Assembly: GCA_026261815.1 (NCBI GenBank)
Contig: JAMPIT010000258.1
Span: 11,771,501 to 11,835,500, forward strand
Source: Monarcha castaneiventris obscurior
Lineage: Eukaryota > Chordata > Aves > Passeriformes > Monarchidae
DNA length: 64,000 nt
Direction: 5' to 3'
The first letter of the stretch is position 1. Each line of letters begins with the position of its first letter. This document shows positions 36,401-44,295 of this stretch, one piece after another. The notes below the pieces were generated by a model that made no database searches, was not told the origin of the DNA, and saw only the letters and a list, made by a program, of their open reading frames with translations. The translations under genes and the position numbers were made by a program.

Positions 36401-39400
36401 ATGAAAGCTCAGTCTACAAAGTCCAACAGAGGTTCATTTCTCTGTGCTTATTTCCTTTCTTTCTAGTTTTTTTTTTCCTCAGTGTTGTTCTACTATTTCT
36501 TTCTAAAATCAGCTGACTTCACATTTTCCATAACCATCATGAGAGAACACGTGACCATCCACCCTCTCCCAGTCTTCCACTTGTGAGCCTTCCCTTATGA
36601 TCCCATTAGAAGTGTGTGTGGGGAGGGACAACTTCCCCCTTTCGAGAAGGGGTAATCAATGGTAATAGTGAGAGCAGGTATGTGGTTTATTTCCATCTTT
36701 TGAAAGGTTCCCAGAGACCCATTAGCCCTGATAAGGTAAGGATGTGGGGAGCAAAGGAACAAGTGATTCTCTATTCCCCCCTTGGTGATTTGTGGTCCAT
36801 TAGATGAGACACTGATCTAGAAAGATACATCAGAAACATTAGCAGGCGATTATAGATAAAACACAGTAGAAAATTCATGCCTAATGTGAATAGGTCTCAG
36901 GGCAGAGTGTTTTCAGTGGATTTACAGACAGCTTGGTCCATGGCTCTGAGAACCAGGTGCTGCACAGTCTCAGAGAGGTTTTCTAACACACTTTAATGAC
37001 AAAGACATAAATGTTAGTGACAACACAGCTAAACTTGACTGACCTTCAGTAAGAAGCTTCTAACTAGTGAGTTTATTCCAGAGTCTGTCCTCAGCCGTCC
37101 TCTCTACAGACAGTCAGGTTCTTCTCAGTGGCAATATATGTTTAGGGTTCTAAATTTCAAAACCTACAACAAATGGAAATTTGTTGACAGAAAACTTAAT
37201 TGGCTGATTTTAATGACAAAAGAGCAACATTGTACTATAGGGATGGTTACTACAATAATTTTTCGTATGAGTTCATTAAATTTCTCTGAAGTTACCAAAA
37301 GCCATAGCTACATTTCAAAACTGTGGAAAACTGTATATATGGATCTTGTTTTATGAGAAGCCTTGAAAACAGGCCTAATTTATGAGGTTTGTTATATTCT
37401 GAGAAAGAGAAATACACAGTTTTCTCTCTGGAGCTGCTGAGAGTATCATTGAATTACTGTAGTACTAGATGTGAATTATTGGCACATTAAGTTAGTTTTG
37501 TGCCACCATGTTAAGTTAGTTTTATGAATTGGGCCTTTGTTATTTAGGAGGCCAGCATGGGAAGCACTGGGGCTGTTGTTAGTCAGGCCCATCCATATTT
37601 TACTGCTACTGTTAGGAAGTCAGCATTCCAGCATCATAAAGGGCTGCAATTTCCATGCTTGCAGAACTAATTCTTCATCGCAACTCCCTAGATCTACATC
37701 TGAGGATCAGTCCCAGTTCTAAAGAGGTCACCAAAAAGCCAGTGGCAATCAGCTGTGCTGATAAGATTAGATCGGTTAGACTGTGAAGAAGTATTTATGA
37801 AGTAAAGAGGTAATAAAAACATATATTAAGACAAGAGCTTTGAAATGGCTGTGGCCTTCGCCCTGCGTGCAGTGTATTTCCTGTGGGATATGAAAGTAGT
37901 TGTCTTGGCACTGGAGACAGGCAAAACAAGCTGTTTTATAGCAGCTGAGATGGGAGTTGCTGGTTGTAACTGGAGGAGGCAGACATTTGGTCCAGAATGG
38001 TTCACCACTCCCATTTTCTCTTTGCTGCTAGTAAGCACCCCCCCAGTTCTAAACATTTCTGAAAGATGTGCAGCCCTTGTGGGAGAACTGCCCTTTCTAA
38101 GGCACCAGCAGGGGCCTGCCTCTGCCTCAGCTCTGCAAAAAGCAGCAGCAGCAGCAAACAGCACCATGAGGGACAGTGAGGGAGGCAAGGGAACCACGGC
38201 TGGGAGCTGGCCCGGGGGCCAAGGGCAGCTCAGCTCACACTGCCACATTTCCCTGCAGTGGGCCCGAGGGGACTGGGCCCAGTCAGGCATGGCTCCCTGC
38301 AGGCTGGCCAGGCTGGGTACCCAGTGCTGGAGCTCTGGGTGTGGAACAGGCTGGTGAGATGTGCCAGCACTTCCGACAGGATGCACCAGGGACCAAACTT
38401 GGCAGCATCTGTGGATGCCACCGAGAGCGACACCGAGCTAAGGAGAGTGCCTGCAGTCCCTGCTGGATCTCTGCAAGGAGCAGCTGCTGACTCCCACACA
38501 GGACTCAGCACCAAGGGACTGAGATGTACATGGAGTGCAGTCAGCTGTACAGGAGCTGGCTGCAAGACAACACCGTCTCTGAGCAGAATTTCTTGGCCCA
38601 TTTAAAAATACATTTATTTGAATATGAAACTCCTTCAATTCTCCTGCAGACCAAAGAGATGGCAGAAAGTATTATGGTCAGGAATGTCCCCTTCAAACAC
38701 TACAACTGTCTGGCATTCTAGTCAGCAACTTGGAGATGAAAATGCAGCAGTTGAGAAAAAGATCCTTTGTCAAAGTTGTCATGGGTCCATTTAATTTTGT
38801 GCAAACTCCCTGTCATGCATGCATGAAAGACTAAGCTTGGCGAAGCAGAGAGGAAGCTTGCTTTCGAGTGAAGACCAAAGCTCTCAGCAGGCCTTTGAGG
38901 AAAGAAATAATCAGCAGATGCATCTGTGTGGTGTACACAGCCAGCGTGAAAGCTGCTTCTGTCACTGCTGTGAGGGCAAAAGACAGCTCTGCTTCCTCAA
39001 GTGACACAGCATGGGATGGACGTGAAACTCATTGCTCAGAGCAGCTCAGTTCTGCCTCACATTTTCCAGGGAACACAGAAAAGTATTACTGGCTGCAAAC
39101 GTCATTCCTCTCTGCTGAAATGCAGCTGTCTCTTCCTCAGCTTAGGAAAGTAAATTGGTCTTGTTTTTGTGAAGTACAGTCATGAAAAATAACTTGATCA
39201 GAAAACTGAATCTTTGGGGTGTTAAAGAAAAAAAATTGCTTCAATGGAAGTTGAGTTCTACCACAAAAGCAGTGCCCCTGTAAAAGACAGGGGCAAAGGA
39301 TGTCATAAAACCAGAACCCGTTCACCAAGCTTTCAAATACAAATGCACAGAAACACTGGGATTTGCTAAGTTACTGTGGAGTGTCCAAAACCCAGAGTGC

Positions 39401-39870
39401 AGCCCTTCAGAAGGACCTCGACAGGCTGGAGTGATGGGCAAAGAGCCCTTGGCAACTATTCTGCATCAAAGGTGTAACTTTACTTTAAAACCTGAGTACT
39501 TAAGAGTTTAAGCTCCTTCACTTGACTAATGTACTTGGCTACAGACAATCGAGCCTGTAGAACGTAAGCCTTCTTACATAAATCTGTGGAAACAAAATGA
39601 GTAATCTGGTTTATTGAAGCTGCTCCTCTACATTAGAATGCTTCTACCATGAAGCAGAACAACTTTCATTTTATGTTAGACCATTTTTTTTGTGCCAGTG
39701 TTTAGATTGTGAGATAATAATTTGTAATTTAATCAAAACTGTTTTTTCCTGCTTCACAGGTTGATGCAGAAGGAACACAGGAAGATGTTTTTCTGGAAAT
39801 CTGCAGGACAATTGACTCTTTTCTGAGAAAGGAAGAGGCAGCATTTTCTTTCTCACCAGAAATGCAGTAA
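3360..39870 (+). CDS. AK5: AK5, adenylate kinase 5, 3' part (seven joined exons; N-terminal half outside window)
   Basis: AK5 is a vertebrate cytosolic nucleoside monophosphate kinase, enriched in brain, with two tandem adenylate kinase domains that transfer phosphate from ATP to AMP. Joining 3360-3436, 17114-17156, 18265-18309, 26627-26790, 27801-27917, 31760-31948 and 39760-39870 gives one open frame of about 248 residues that follows human AK5 from the inter-domain linker to the C-terminus. Landmarks are the P-loop [18 protein letters not shown] (NMP site), FLIDGYPQE (signature region), RLLMR (LID) and [15 protein letters not shown] near the end. All introns are GT-AG and all phases agree, so this is not a processed pseudogene. 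The start codon and first kinase domain lie before position 1. Oddities: AMP-site residues are substituted and the C-terminus is longer than in human. The gene converges on ZZZ3. Confidence 0.95.
4030..4340 (+). mobile_element. CR1 retrotransposon fragment, plus orientation
   Basis: Decayed end of CR1 ORF2 and start of its 3' region. Recognisable pieces are gtccagcaaaggaccactaa, gggactggatcatctctctt, agagagaaggctcagggg and gtggtgcccagtgagtggac, in the order of the CR1 consensus. Truncated at both ends; the terminal CR1 repeat is absent. Confidence 0.8.
6387..6438. repeat. Two adjacent perfect hairpins
   Basis: ccaactac (6387-6394) pairs with gtagttgg (6399-6406) across a 4-base loop. Directly after it actcctacatg (6407-6417) pairs with catgtaggagt (6428-6438) across a 10-base loop. 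No matching transposon family was recognised. Confidence 0.75.
6887..6908. repeat. (AAAC)n / (AAAT)n microsatellite
   Basis: About five tetranucleotide units of aaac followed by aaat units; a simple repeat with no other visible role. Confidence 0.85.
7702..7925 (-). mobile_element. CR1 retrotransposon 3' end, minus orientation
   Basis: Begins at the reverse complement of the CR1 3' terminus (catagaatggtttgggttgg, aagggaccttaaagatcatc). It continues through the characteristic phrases ccactagaccaggttgctca and tccacaacttctctggac. A truncated, moderately decayed copy inside an AK5 intron. Confidence 0.92.
11204..11274. repeat. 29-bp tandem repeat, about 2.4 copies
   Basis: Unit aaaaaaacccaaaccaaacc followed by attaacaac occurs at 11204-11232 and 11233-11261 without a mismatch, then a 13-base partial third unit. 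A perfect copy suggests a recent duplication. Confidence 0.9.
12360..12765 (-). mobile_element. CR1 retrotransposon 3' end, minus orientation
   Basis: Starts with the 3'-terminal octamer-like direct repeat (atcacagaatcacagaatgg) and continues with ggtcatctggtccaaccttc, ccaaaacctctctgggcaat and aggttgaacatgcccagccc, all CR1 landmarks read in reverse complement. About 400 bp, 5'-truncated. Confidence 0.92.
13854..13912 (+). mobile_element. CR1 extreme 3' end, plus orientation
   Basis: gggttggaactagatgatct followed by tccagcccaaaccattccat and gattctgtgg is the classic end of CR1. Only about 60 bp remain. Confidence 0.9.
15930..16890 (-). mobile_element. CR1 retrotransposon, about 0.96 kb, minus orientation, with ORF2 remnant
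   Basis: The longest transposon in the window. From 15930 it shows the reverse complement of the CR1 3' region (gaatggcctgggctggaagg). From about 16290 it holds the end of ORF2, the reverse transcriptase reading frame. On the minus strand 16563-16288 still reads [20 protein letters not shown] followed by [20 protein letters not shown]. Earlier parts (around 16890-16600) match the RT region near VTGVVQH but contain frame breaks. The copy is inactive: it is 5'-truncated and interrupted. A local inverted duplication at 16108-16140 is not part of the CR1 consensus. Confidence 0.95.
16108..16140. repeat. Perfect 14-bp hairpin inside CR1
   Basis: ctcacagtgacgga (16108-16121) and its exact reverse complement (16127-16140) flank a 5-base loop tttct. 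The CR1 consensus has only the left arm sequence followed by atttcttcc, so the right arm is an extra inverted copy. Confidence 0.9.
17114..17156 (+). CDS. AK5: AK5 coding exon: linker, 43 nt
   Basis: Acceptor taacag, donor GAG|gtgagt. Fourteen codons read [14 protein letters not shown], plus one base that makes an Asp codon with the next exon. This aligns with human GDDQLNVFGEDTMGG. It is too short to detect as a reading frame alone and is assigned by position, phase and the flanking homology. Confidence 0.8.
17157..18264 (+). other. AK5 intron, 1.1 kb, with cryptic exon signals
   Basis: AT-rich intron holding a 12-bp inverted repeat (17904-17915 with 17955-17966) and, just after it, a very strong pyrimidine tract and acceptor at 18014 with donors at 18047 and 18203. 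Confidence 0.8.
18015..18046 (+). other. Cryptic or poison exon candidate in AK5
   Basis: A long pyrimidine tract (cttctctcttttttcctctt and onwards) ends in aaag at 18014. The 32 bases that follow end in CAG|gtaaaa. A second strong donor, GTG|gtaagt, lies at 18203. Inserted after the 17114-17156 exon, either version stays open but shifts the next exon so that it reads ACT TTT CAG AAG ATC TGA. Not known to be used. Confidence 0.3.
18265..18309 (+). CDS. AK5: AK5 coding exon: first beta strand of the second kinase domain, 45 nt
   Basis: Acceptor ttttag, donor TCG|gtaagt. With the preceding split base it reads [16 protein letters not shown], aligning with human FMEDLRKCKIIFIIG. The final base G is shared with the P-loop exon, so the first glycine of GGPGSGKG is split across an 8.3-kb intron. 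The phase agrees on both sides. Confidence 0.9.
19200..19728 (+). mobile_element. CR1 retrotransposon, 3' half kilobase, plus orientation
   Basis: Runs from the ORF2 end (ccacatctggagtactgcat, gagaggctgagagaactggg, tattcagcctggagaagaga) through the 3' region to the near-terminal aaaagattctatgaag. Strongly decayed, with a decayed terminal octamer. Confidence 0.88.
25725..26220. promoter_or_regulatory. CpG-rich, GC-rich block upstream of the AK5 P-loop exon
   Basis: About 500 bp of GC-rich sequence with roughly two dozen CpG dinucleotides, in an otherwise AT-rich, CpG-poor intron. It contains two ATGs in strong initiation context (25806 in caccgccATGG, and 26008 in gcctccATGG) and ends in a good splice donor, GAG|gtaaaa, at 26219, some 400 bp before the P-loop exon. 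It could be a CpG island with an internal promoter and first exon, or a GC-rich insertion. Splicing from 26218 to 26627 in the AK5 frame places a TGA just before the junction, so it would serve as 5' UTR or an upstream ORF rather than a coding exon. Confidence 0.4.
26627..26790 (+). CDS. AK5: AK5 coding exon: P-loop and NMP-binding region of the second kinase domain
   Basis: Acceptor ttgcaaag, donor GGT|gtaagt. The exon encodes [20 protein letters not shown], then [20 protein letters not shown], and ends in ESGEPVPG. The P-loop lysine (AK1 Lys21) is present. The human STGELLREEL motif reads [10 protein letters not shown] here, so the glycine is Ser and the AMP-contacting arginine (AK1 Arg44) is Gln. 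Length and position match the human exon boundary just before GIVLELL. Confidence 0.95.
26791..27800 (+). other. AK5 intron, 1.0 kb
   Basis: Ordinary intron sequence; no repeat or other feature recognised. Confidence 0.8.
27801..27917 (+). CDS. AK5: AK5 coding exon: adenylate kinase signature region, 117 nt
   Basis: Acceptor gtacag, donor AAG|gtgacc; exactly 39 codons, phase 0 on both ends. It reads [20 protein letters not shown] then [19 protein letters not shown]. The family signature is normally DG[FY]PR followed, four positions after the Arg, by Gln. Here the Arg is Gln (CAA) and the Gln position is Asp. In human AK5 the same place reads DGYPREVKQ. The rest of the exon is well conserved. 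Confidence 0.95.
27918..31759 (+). other. AK5 intron, 3.8 kb
   Basis: AT-rich intron with only a small local duplication of ctgaattcctcatg (30021-30060). No transposon recognised. Confidence 0.8.
31760..31948 (+). CDS. AK5: AK5 coding exon: LID region, 189 nt
   Basis: Acceptor tctctag, donor AAG|gtaaat; 63 codons, phase 0. It begins [20 protein letters not shown] and continues [13 protein letters not shown], then [20 protein letters not shown] and KTQLCK. The RLLxR arginines and the arginine in EERIESYY (AK1 Arg149) are kept. The LID loop between them is one residue shorter than in human AK5, and it lacks the arginine and the VDD motif found in AK1-type kinases. Confidence 0.95.
35905..35928. 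repeat. (AAATT)n microsatellite
   Basis: Four near-perfect attaa/aaatt pentanucleotide units (gaaattaaattaaattaaac). Confidence 0.8.
37845..38357 (+). other. Unassigned open reading frame, 170 codons, in the last AK5 intron
   Basis: It begins at an ATG with A at -3 and G at +4 and reads [20 protein letters not shown] onwards. The second half lies in a GC-rich patch with a CAG run (encoding KAAAAAN). The opposite strand is also open across the region, which is common in GC-rich DNA by chance. I recognise no family, and no promoter or polyA signal is evident. It may be non-coding. Confidence 0.15.
39760..39870 (+). CDS. AK5: AK5 last coding exon with stop codon TAA
   Basis: Acceptor cttcacag. 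The exon reads [20 protein letters not shown] then [16 protein letters not shown] and stops at TAA 39868-39870. Human AK5 has INAEGTPEDVFLQLCTAIDSIF and ends there, so this protein runs about 15 residues further, after FL. The extension is open and continuous with the conserved part, so it is either lineage-specific or the result of loss of the ancestral stop. Confidence 0.92.
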   Translation, partial: VDAEGTQEDVFLEICRTIDSFLRKEEAAFSFSPEMQ

Positions 39871-40764
39871 TGGTGTGTAATGGTGTGTACACAGCCTCGC
39901 CCATGTGCACCCCACAGCCATGATTTGCTGGTCAAAGCAGTGCTGCTTTCTTGAGAGGTATCTGGAATTTGTGCATGTGGCGTGTTACTCTAGATGAAAT
40001 CATTGTTCTGACAGTACACTCAACAGAAAGTGCTCTGTATGCTAACCCCACTCTAAGAACTGATTTTGTTTTCTTGGGTGTTTGCTCTTCACGGGTTAAA
40101 AGCAGCGAGGTGAGCAGCAGCTGTGGTTTGTATTTCATGGTCACACACATTCCATGGGAAATGGGACAGTGCCTGGCCAGCAGGGAGCTCTCCTCCCACG
40201 CCAGTCACTGTCCAGCAGACTGACATTAGGGCTATTGCATACAGGTTTCCCATTGGTTATTTTAATTAACAGTTAATTTTTGTGGTGTCACTTAGCTTGT
40301 TCTTGGGCTTTAGTGACTAAAACCCGTTCTCTGTAACATGCAGCTCTTAGAGAACTGGAATTAGTCAAGCTAGAAGTTAAAATAAACTTTTCACACATCC
40401 CCAGAACACTATTGCAAGGAGAAAAATTAATTGAAGATACAGCTGAATGTTGTGGAAGTCTGTCAATCCATTATTGGGGAGCAGACACCATTTTTAGGAC
40501 AGTCTTGTCTTCTGCTGGGAATGTTATGATTTTGTAAGTGACTTCCCAGTTTCGTGAGCTGAGAATGATTGTATTGTATAGTTAAATGTGCAATCCAGTA
40601 ACAATCCATGTTAACAGCAGTTGTACTATAGCTATTAAAGTCTATATGTAAAGTTGATTATGAGCCAGAACACCTCACATCATCTTTAAATTACACTTTG
40701 GAAGTATTTCAAATGCAAAATTCAGTTCATCATCTGTTGTCTTGTACTGGCATTGCCAAAACTT

Positions 40765-40780
40765 GGGGGGGGGGGGGGGG
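40765..40780 (+). repeat. G16 homopolymer in the AK5 3' UTR
   Basis: Sixteen consecutive G, followed by tgtggtggggtggg. The sense strand (and so the mRNA) could form a G-quadruplex. Length should be treated with caution because homopolymers are error-prone in sequencing. Confidence 0.85.
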
Positions 40781-40956
40781 TGTGGTGGGGTGGGAAACCA
40801 AAAAAAAGGAAAATGTCAGGGATTATTTGATTCATGTTGCTTGCACCTTTAGTAAGCCATTTATCTGTAATCTGCAAAAAAGTCTGCAAAAGTCATAGCG
40901 TATTTCTGTTAGGTTAACCAAAATATTGTGGAGTTTCTTTGGTATACTGACAGCTA

Positions 40957-40962
40957 AATAAA
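40957..40962 (+). terminator. Candidate AK5 polyadenylation signal AATAAA
   Basis: A perfect AATAAA on the plus strand, about 1.09 kb after the AK5 stop, followed by a T/G-containing stretch (gcttgtttgac). It is a plausible cleavage and polyadenylation signal. Alternatives are at 40381 and 41128. Confidence 0.4.
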
Positions 40963-41127
40963 AGCTTGTTTGACATTCCTGTAAAGTAACTGCATCCTCT
41001 TACTGGAACTACTGGATGAATTCACAGTGAAAGTGGGTTGCATGATTGCTTGTACTGTCAAAGGTGTAGTTTATGCAGCAGATTTGCATTTTTAAAGTTA
41101 CCTTTCTTGTAATGGAGACATAATACA

Positions 41128-41133
41128 AATAAA
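41128..41133 (+). terminator. Candidate distal AK5 polyadenylation signal AATAAA
   Basis: A perfect AATAAA about 1.26 kb after the AK5 stop. A T-rich stretch follows within 40 bases. It could be used instead of, or in addition to, the hexamer at 40957. Confidence 0.4.
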
Positions 41134-41140
41134 ACATGTA

Positions 41141-42994
41141 CAAAAATGAGGAGTAATGATTTCTGTTACAGTATATGTGGGTTTAATCCTTTTCAAAGTA
41201 CAGTACATGACTTGAAAATATAGCTCAAATCAGCATGCTTACAGAGTATGTCCTTTTTCCAATCAGGGCAGATTCTTCTGTTTCCTTTTCTTCCTTAGCA
41301 TTTGCCCTGTAGATGCTAATTCAATTAATTTTTAGGGTCTGTTTTACACATGTTCTTATCCTTCACATCCTGGATGTTCCTTCTTTCCTGGGTCCTTCTA
41401 TAGCCTACATTTTACCTCAGATGCTCTAAGAAGTGCTTCTCCAGCTCCAGGCAGTGCCATTGAGCAGCAGCAGCAGCGCCTGCAGAACCACACCAGCTCC
41501 AGAGGGCAGCTCTGGCTACACGAGCCCTGACGCACCAGCAGCTGCTGCTGCAGGCGTTCTTTTTTTAAAAGTAGAAATACTCTGCAGTTACCATGAAGTT
41601 GCAAATTCATCTGGGTAGGTTTTCTGGAGTATTTTCTATGATATTTAGTTACAGTAGAAGTTATAAAGTGTGGAGTCTCATACTTGTGCAGGATGGGAAC
41701 AAAGGCAACAGTCAGCTGCTATTTTGTTGGGGTTTTTTAAAATCAAATTACAAAAATTATTTACCATACACTTTCACTTGAATTTTTCTTTCTGTTCCTT
41801 CTGTCTTTTCTGTGGAAAAAAACCAAAAAACCCCCATGCTTGATTTGGTGTATGTGCATTAGATACCCATTTGCATACGTTCATAATGTATGCAGGAGAA
41901 ACAGCTGTATATGCATGCATAGGGAAACATTTAATATTTATACATATTCAATAAAAGAGGATTTATCCAAGACACTTCTTTCTTGGGTGATTCAGACTAG
42001 AAGTTACCCTTTGGCTTCCAACCTTGTTCCAAGGATACCAAGATCTTTTTTTCTTTCCAAGCTATCCTAAATTGATGACTATTTTCTTTAATTTACTTTT
42101 CTTATTTTATTCCCATAATTTTTTCAGGATATAAACAGAAAATGAATGTTACCACAGGTTCTCTTCCTGATAATACACCTTCACCAACTCTAGTTTCCTA
42201 TGAAGAGCATGAATGATGTGGAAAGCACATTTTTATGGTATTAGAAAGCCTCTCAGAGCAGTACCTTTTCCAATTAAAACTAAAATACATCATGTGAGTT
42301 TTGTGTTGTGTTTTTCTAAGGTTTATTAAATTTATCTAAGTATACGAGATACGTGAGATATGTTTACATATGATTACTTGCTCAGTGTTTTAGTAACTGT
42401 ACTGCATTACTTTCTAAATAGATTAAATGCCTAAATTTATTTTTCTGAAGCGAAAAATAGCTACACCTAAAGTTATTGCAAAAATTAATACTGATCAATT
42501 TATAATTAAAGTTACCAGGTGCAGCCAGCCAATTATCCCTCTTATTGCCATCTTTTAAAGTCAAATTCGTTTGTTTTCTAGCTAATTGCTCTGAGTATTC
42601 TAGTTTCAAAGCAACTGGAAGTCTATTACACTTATAAAATAATCAAGTGTTTCTGAATCACAAGCTATACATTTCAATAAAAATATATTAAGTAAAATAT
42701 GTCACAATAATTACAAAGCTTCTCAGACAATGGTATACACCGTACCAAGGCTACTAAGATCTGGATTTTCTGTGATCTGACCAAGAAGTCTGTGAGTGAG
42801 GGAGGAGAGAACTGGAATGCCAATGCTGGCAGGGCCGGAGCGGTGGGCAACGCACCAGTGTCTGCGGGGCTGCACAGCCAGGGCTGGGCATCCAAACGGC
42901 CTTTACATGATGCCACCCTGATTAAAGAGTCAGAACTACACAGAAAGGAAGTCACAGCAAGCATTCTATATATAAACAGACTGTATCCACATAG
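41141..42994. other. Intergenic region between the AK5 and ZZZ3 3' ends
   Basis: About 1.9 kb between the estimated ends of the two convergent genes, AT-rich except for a moderately GC-rich patch with CAG units at 41.43-41.56 kb and another at 42.79-42.90 kb. No gene or transposon recognised. The transcripts may overlap if longer 3' UTRs are used. Confidence 0.6.
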
Positions 42995-44150
42995 TTTATT
43001 TCTCACAGTTCTCCTGACAATTGAACATTATTTAAGAACATACTGTATACACAGATAAGAAGAAACATACAAAATGTTTTAAATGATGCACAACAAAATC
43101 CAGCAGTATAAAAGAATGCATGTGAACCCTTGCTCACTGCTCAGGCTAAATTTAATCACTGTTTAAATAGTAATAAAAATACAATCTTTCATGGATCTTG
43201 TGCAGACTACAAAAGAGGAAAAATTATTACCATATATATGATTTATATTAGGCAGTTTTCTTTGATGAGTTGCACTAACAACTCCAAATACAGAGGCAGA
43301 AGGCTGTGTATTTTATTTTAAAGGAGTTAATGTTGAGTATTAGAGACTTTACACAGTTACTAGCACTGGCACTTTTCACCATATTTTTTACACATCACAT
43401 GATCATCTTATATAACATTACATTTAAAAAATATATCTGAGTGACAATTTTATAACATTCACACACCATGAGCTGGTTAAGGAAGCAATGCCACAGTTGC
43501 CCCCTGTAGTGCTTCACTGTTGGTAAATAGAGTTCATTGTGGTTTTAAAAAAAAATTTAAAAATTGAAGGTCAACATGATTAAGCAGCTCCGATTTAATA
43601 AAGGCCTGTAGCCAACCATCGCCGAGACAGTGAGTATTTTTAGAGTACAGCCTAGAAGCAAACACTGTCATTGGTTAAAACCTTGCCTAAAGAAGTCAGT
43701 TACTGTGCTGAAAACTATTTCACAACAAAACTGCAAGCTACTAAACTGTTTTTATATAAATACTTCATCTCCTCTGGATCTCATTATAACCAAGTTCTTC
43801 AAAGCCTTTGGAATTTACTCTATCTTTAATGTGTGCTCTCATTTCTGGCTCACCCTTTAGTATGTTTTTCTTTTGTTTAGCTTCACCACCTAAAAGTGAC
43901 TAATGTGGTGATAGAAAAGTCTCCCAGTGAAACCTTCTGCACACTAGGAATGTTCAGCTGCTGTTCAGTGATCTAGAACCATGACAGCTCAAAGCTGTAG
44001 TTTGACAAGTACACCCAGGAAGCTGTCATGCTGTGAGTGACATTTCAGGGAAAGCAGAGTCTTTCCAAAATGTGCACAGAATTAACAATGGTGCCATTGT
44101 TATTTTTCAAAGAGGATAGTAAACCCAAGATGGTAGATCTGCTTCCCATG
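42995..44150 (-). other. ZZZ3: ZZZ3 3' untranslated region (end estimated)
   Basis: AT-rich sequence downstream of the ZZZ3 stop, without coding potential. Minus-strand AATAAA (plus-strand tttatt) occurs at 43312-43317 and 42995-43000, and further away at 42436-42441 and 42322-42327. I cannot tell which is used; 42995 is a working estimate. Confidence 0.4.
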
Positions 44151-44295
44151 TCATCTATTTGCTGGAAAGTAGTTTGGGTCAAGATAATTGTAACTGGTGC
44201 CCTGGGACATGCAGTAGTCTCTGTCTAAAAATGTCTCTGCTCTGTAAATAGGTTCTAACTGGTGATCTTCCTTATGAATCTCTGTTTCATGCAGA
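44151..44295 (-). CDS. ZZZ3: ZZZ3 last coding exon, stop TGA
   Basis: The acceptor ends ttgcag. After one base completing Cys it reads [40 protein letters not shown] and NYFPANR, then TGA (44153-44151). The two histidines that complete the ZZ finger are here. The C-terminus matches human exactly at [12 protein letters not shown]. Confidence 0.96.

Larger units (their letters stand above)
31949..39759 (+). other. AK5 last intron, 7.8 kb
   Basis: Mostly AT-rich. It contains an (AAATT)n run near 35905-35928 and a GC-rich block at about 38.0-38.6 kb with an ATG-started open frame on the plus strand. No CR1 recognised. Confidence 0.8.
39871..41140 (+). other. AK5: AK5 3' untranslated region (3' end estimated)
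   Basis: The sequence after the AK5 stop is AT-rich and without coding potential. Plus-strand AATAAA hexamers occur at 40381-40386, 40957-40962 and 41128-41133; the last two are followed by sequence of ordinary composition. I take about 41140 as the furthest likely end but cannot choose between sites without transcript data. A run of 16 G at 40765-40780 lies inside it. Confidence 0.5.

Noticed and set aside
42790..42905. GC-richer patch near the ZZZ3 3' end as an extra coding exon
   Set aside because: The ZZZ3 C-terminus is complete at 44151 and matches human, and the patch has no suitable splice context or homology.
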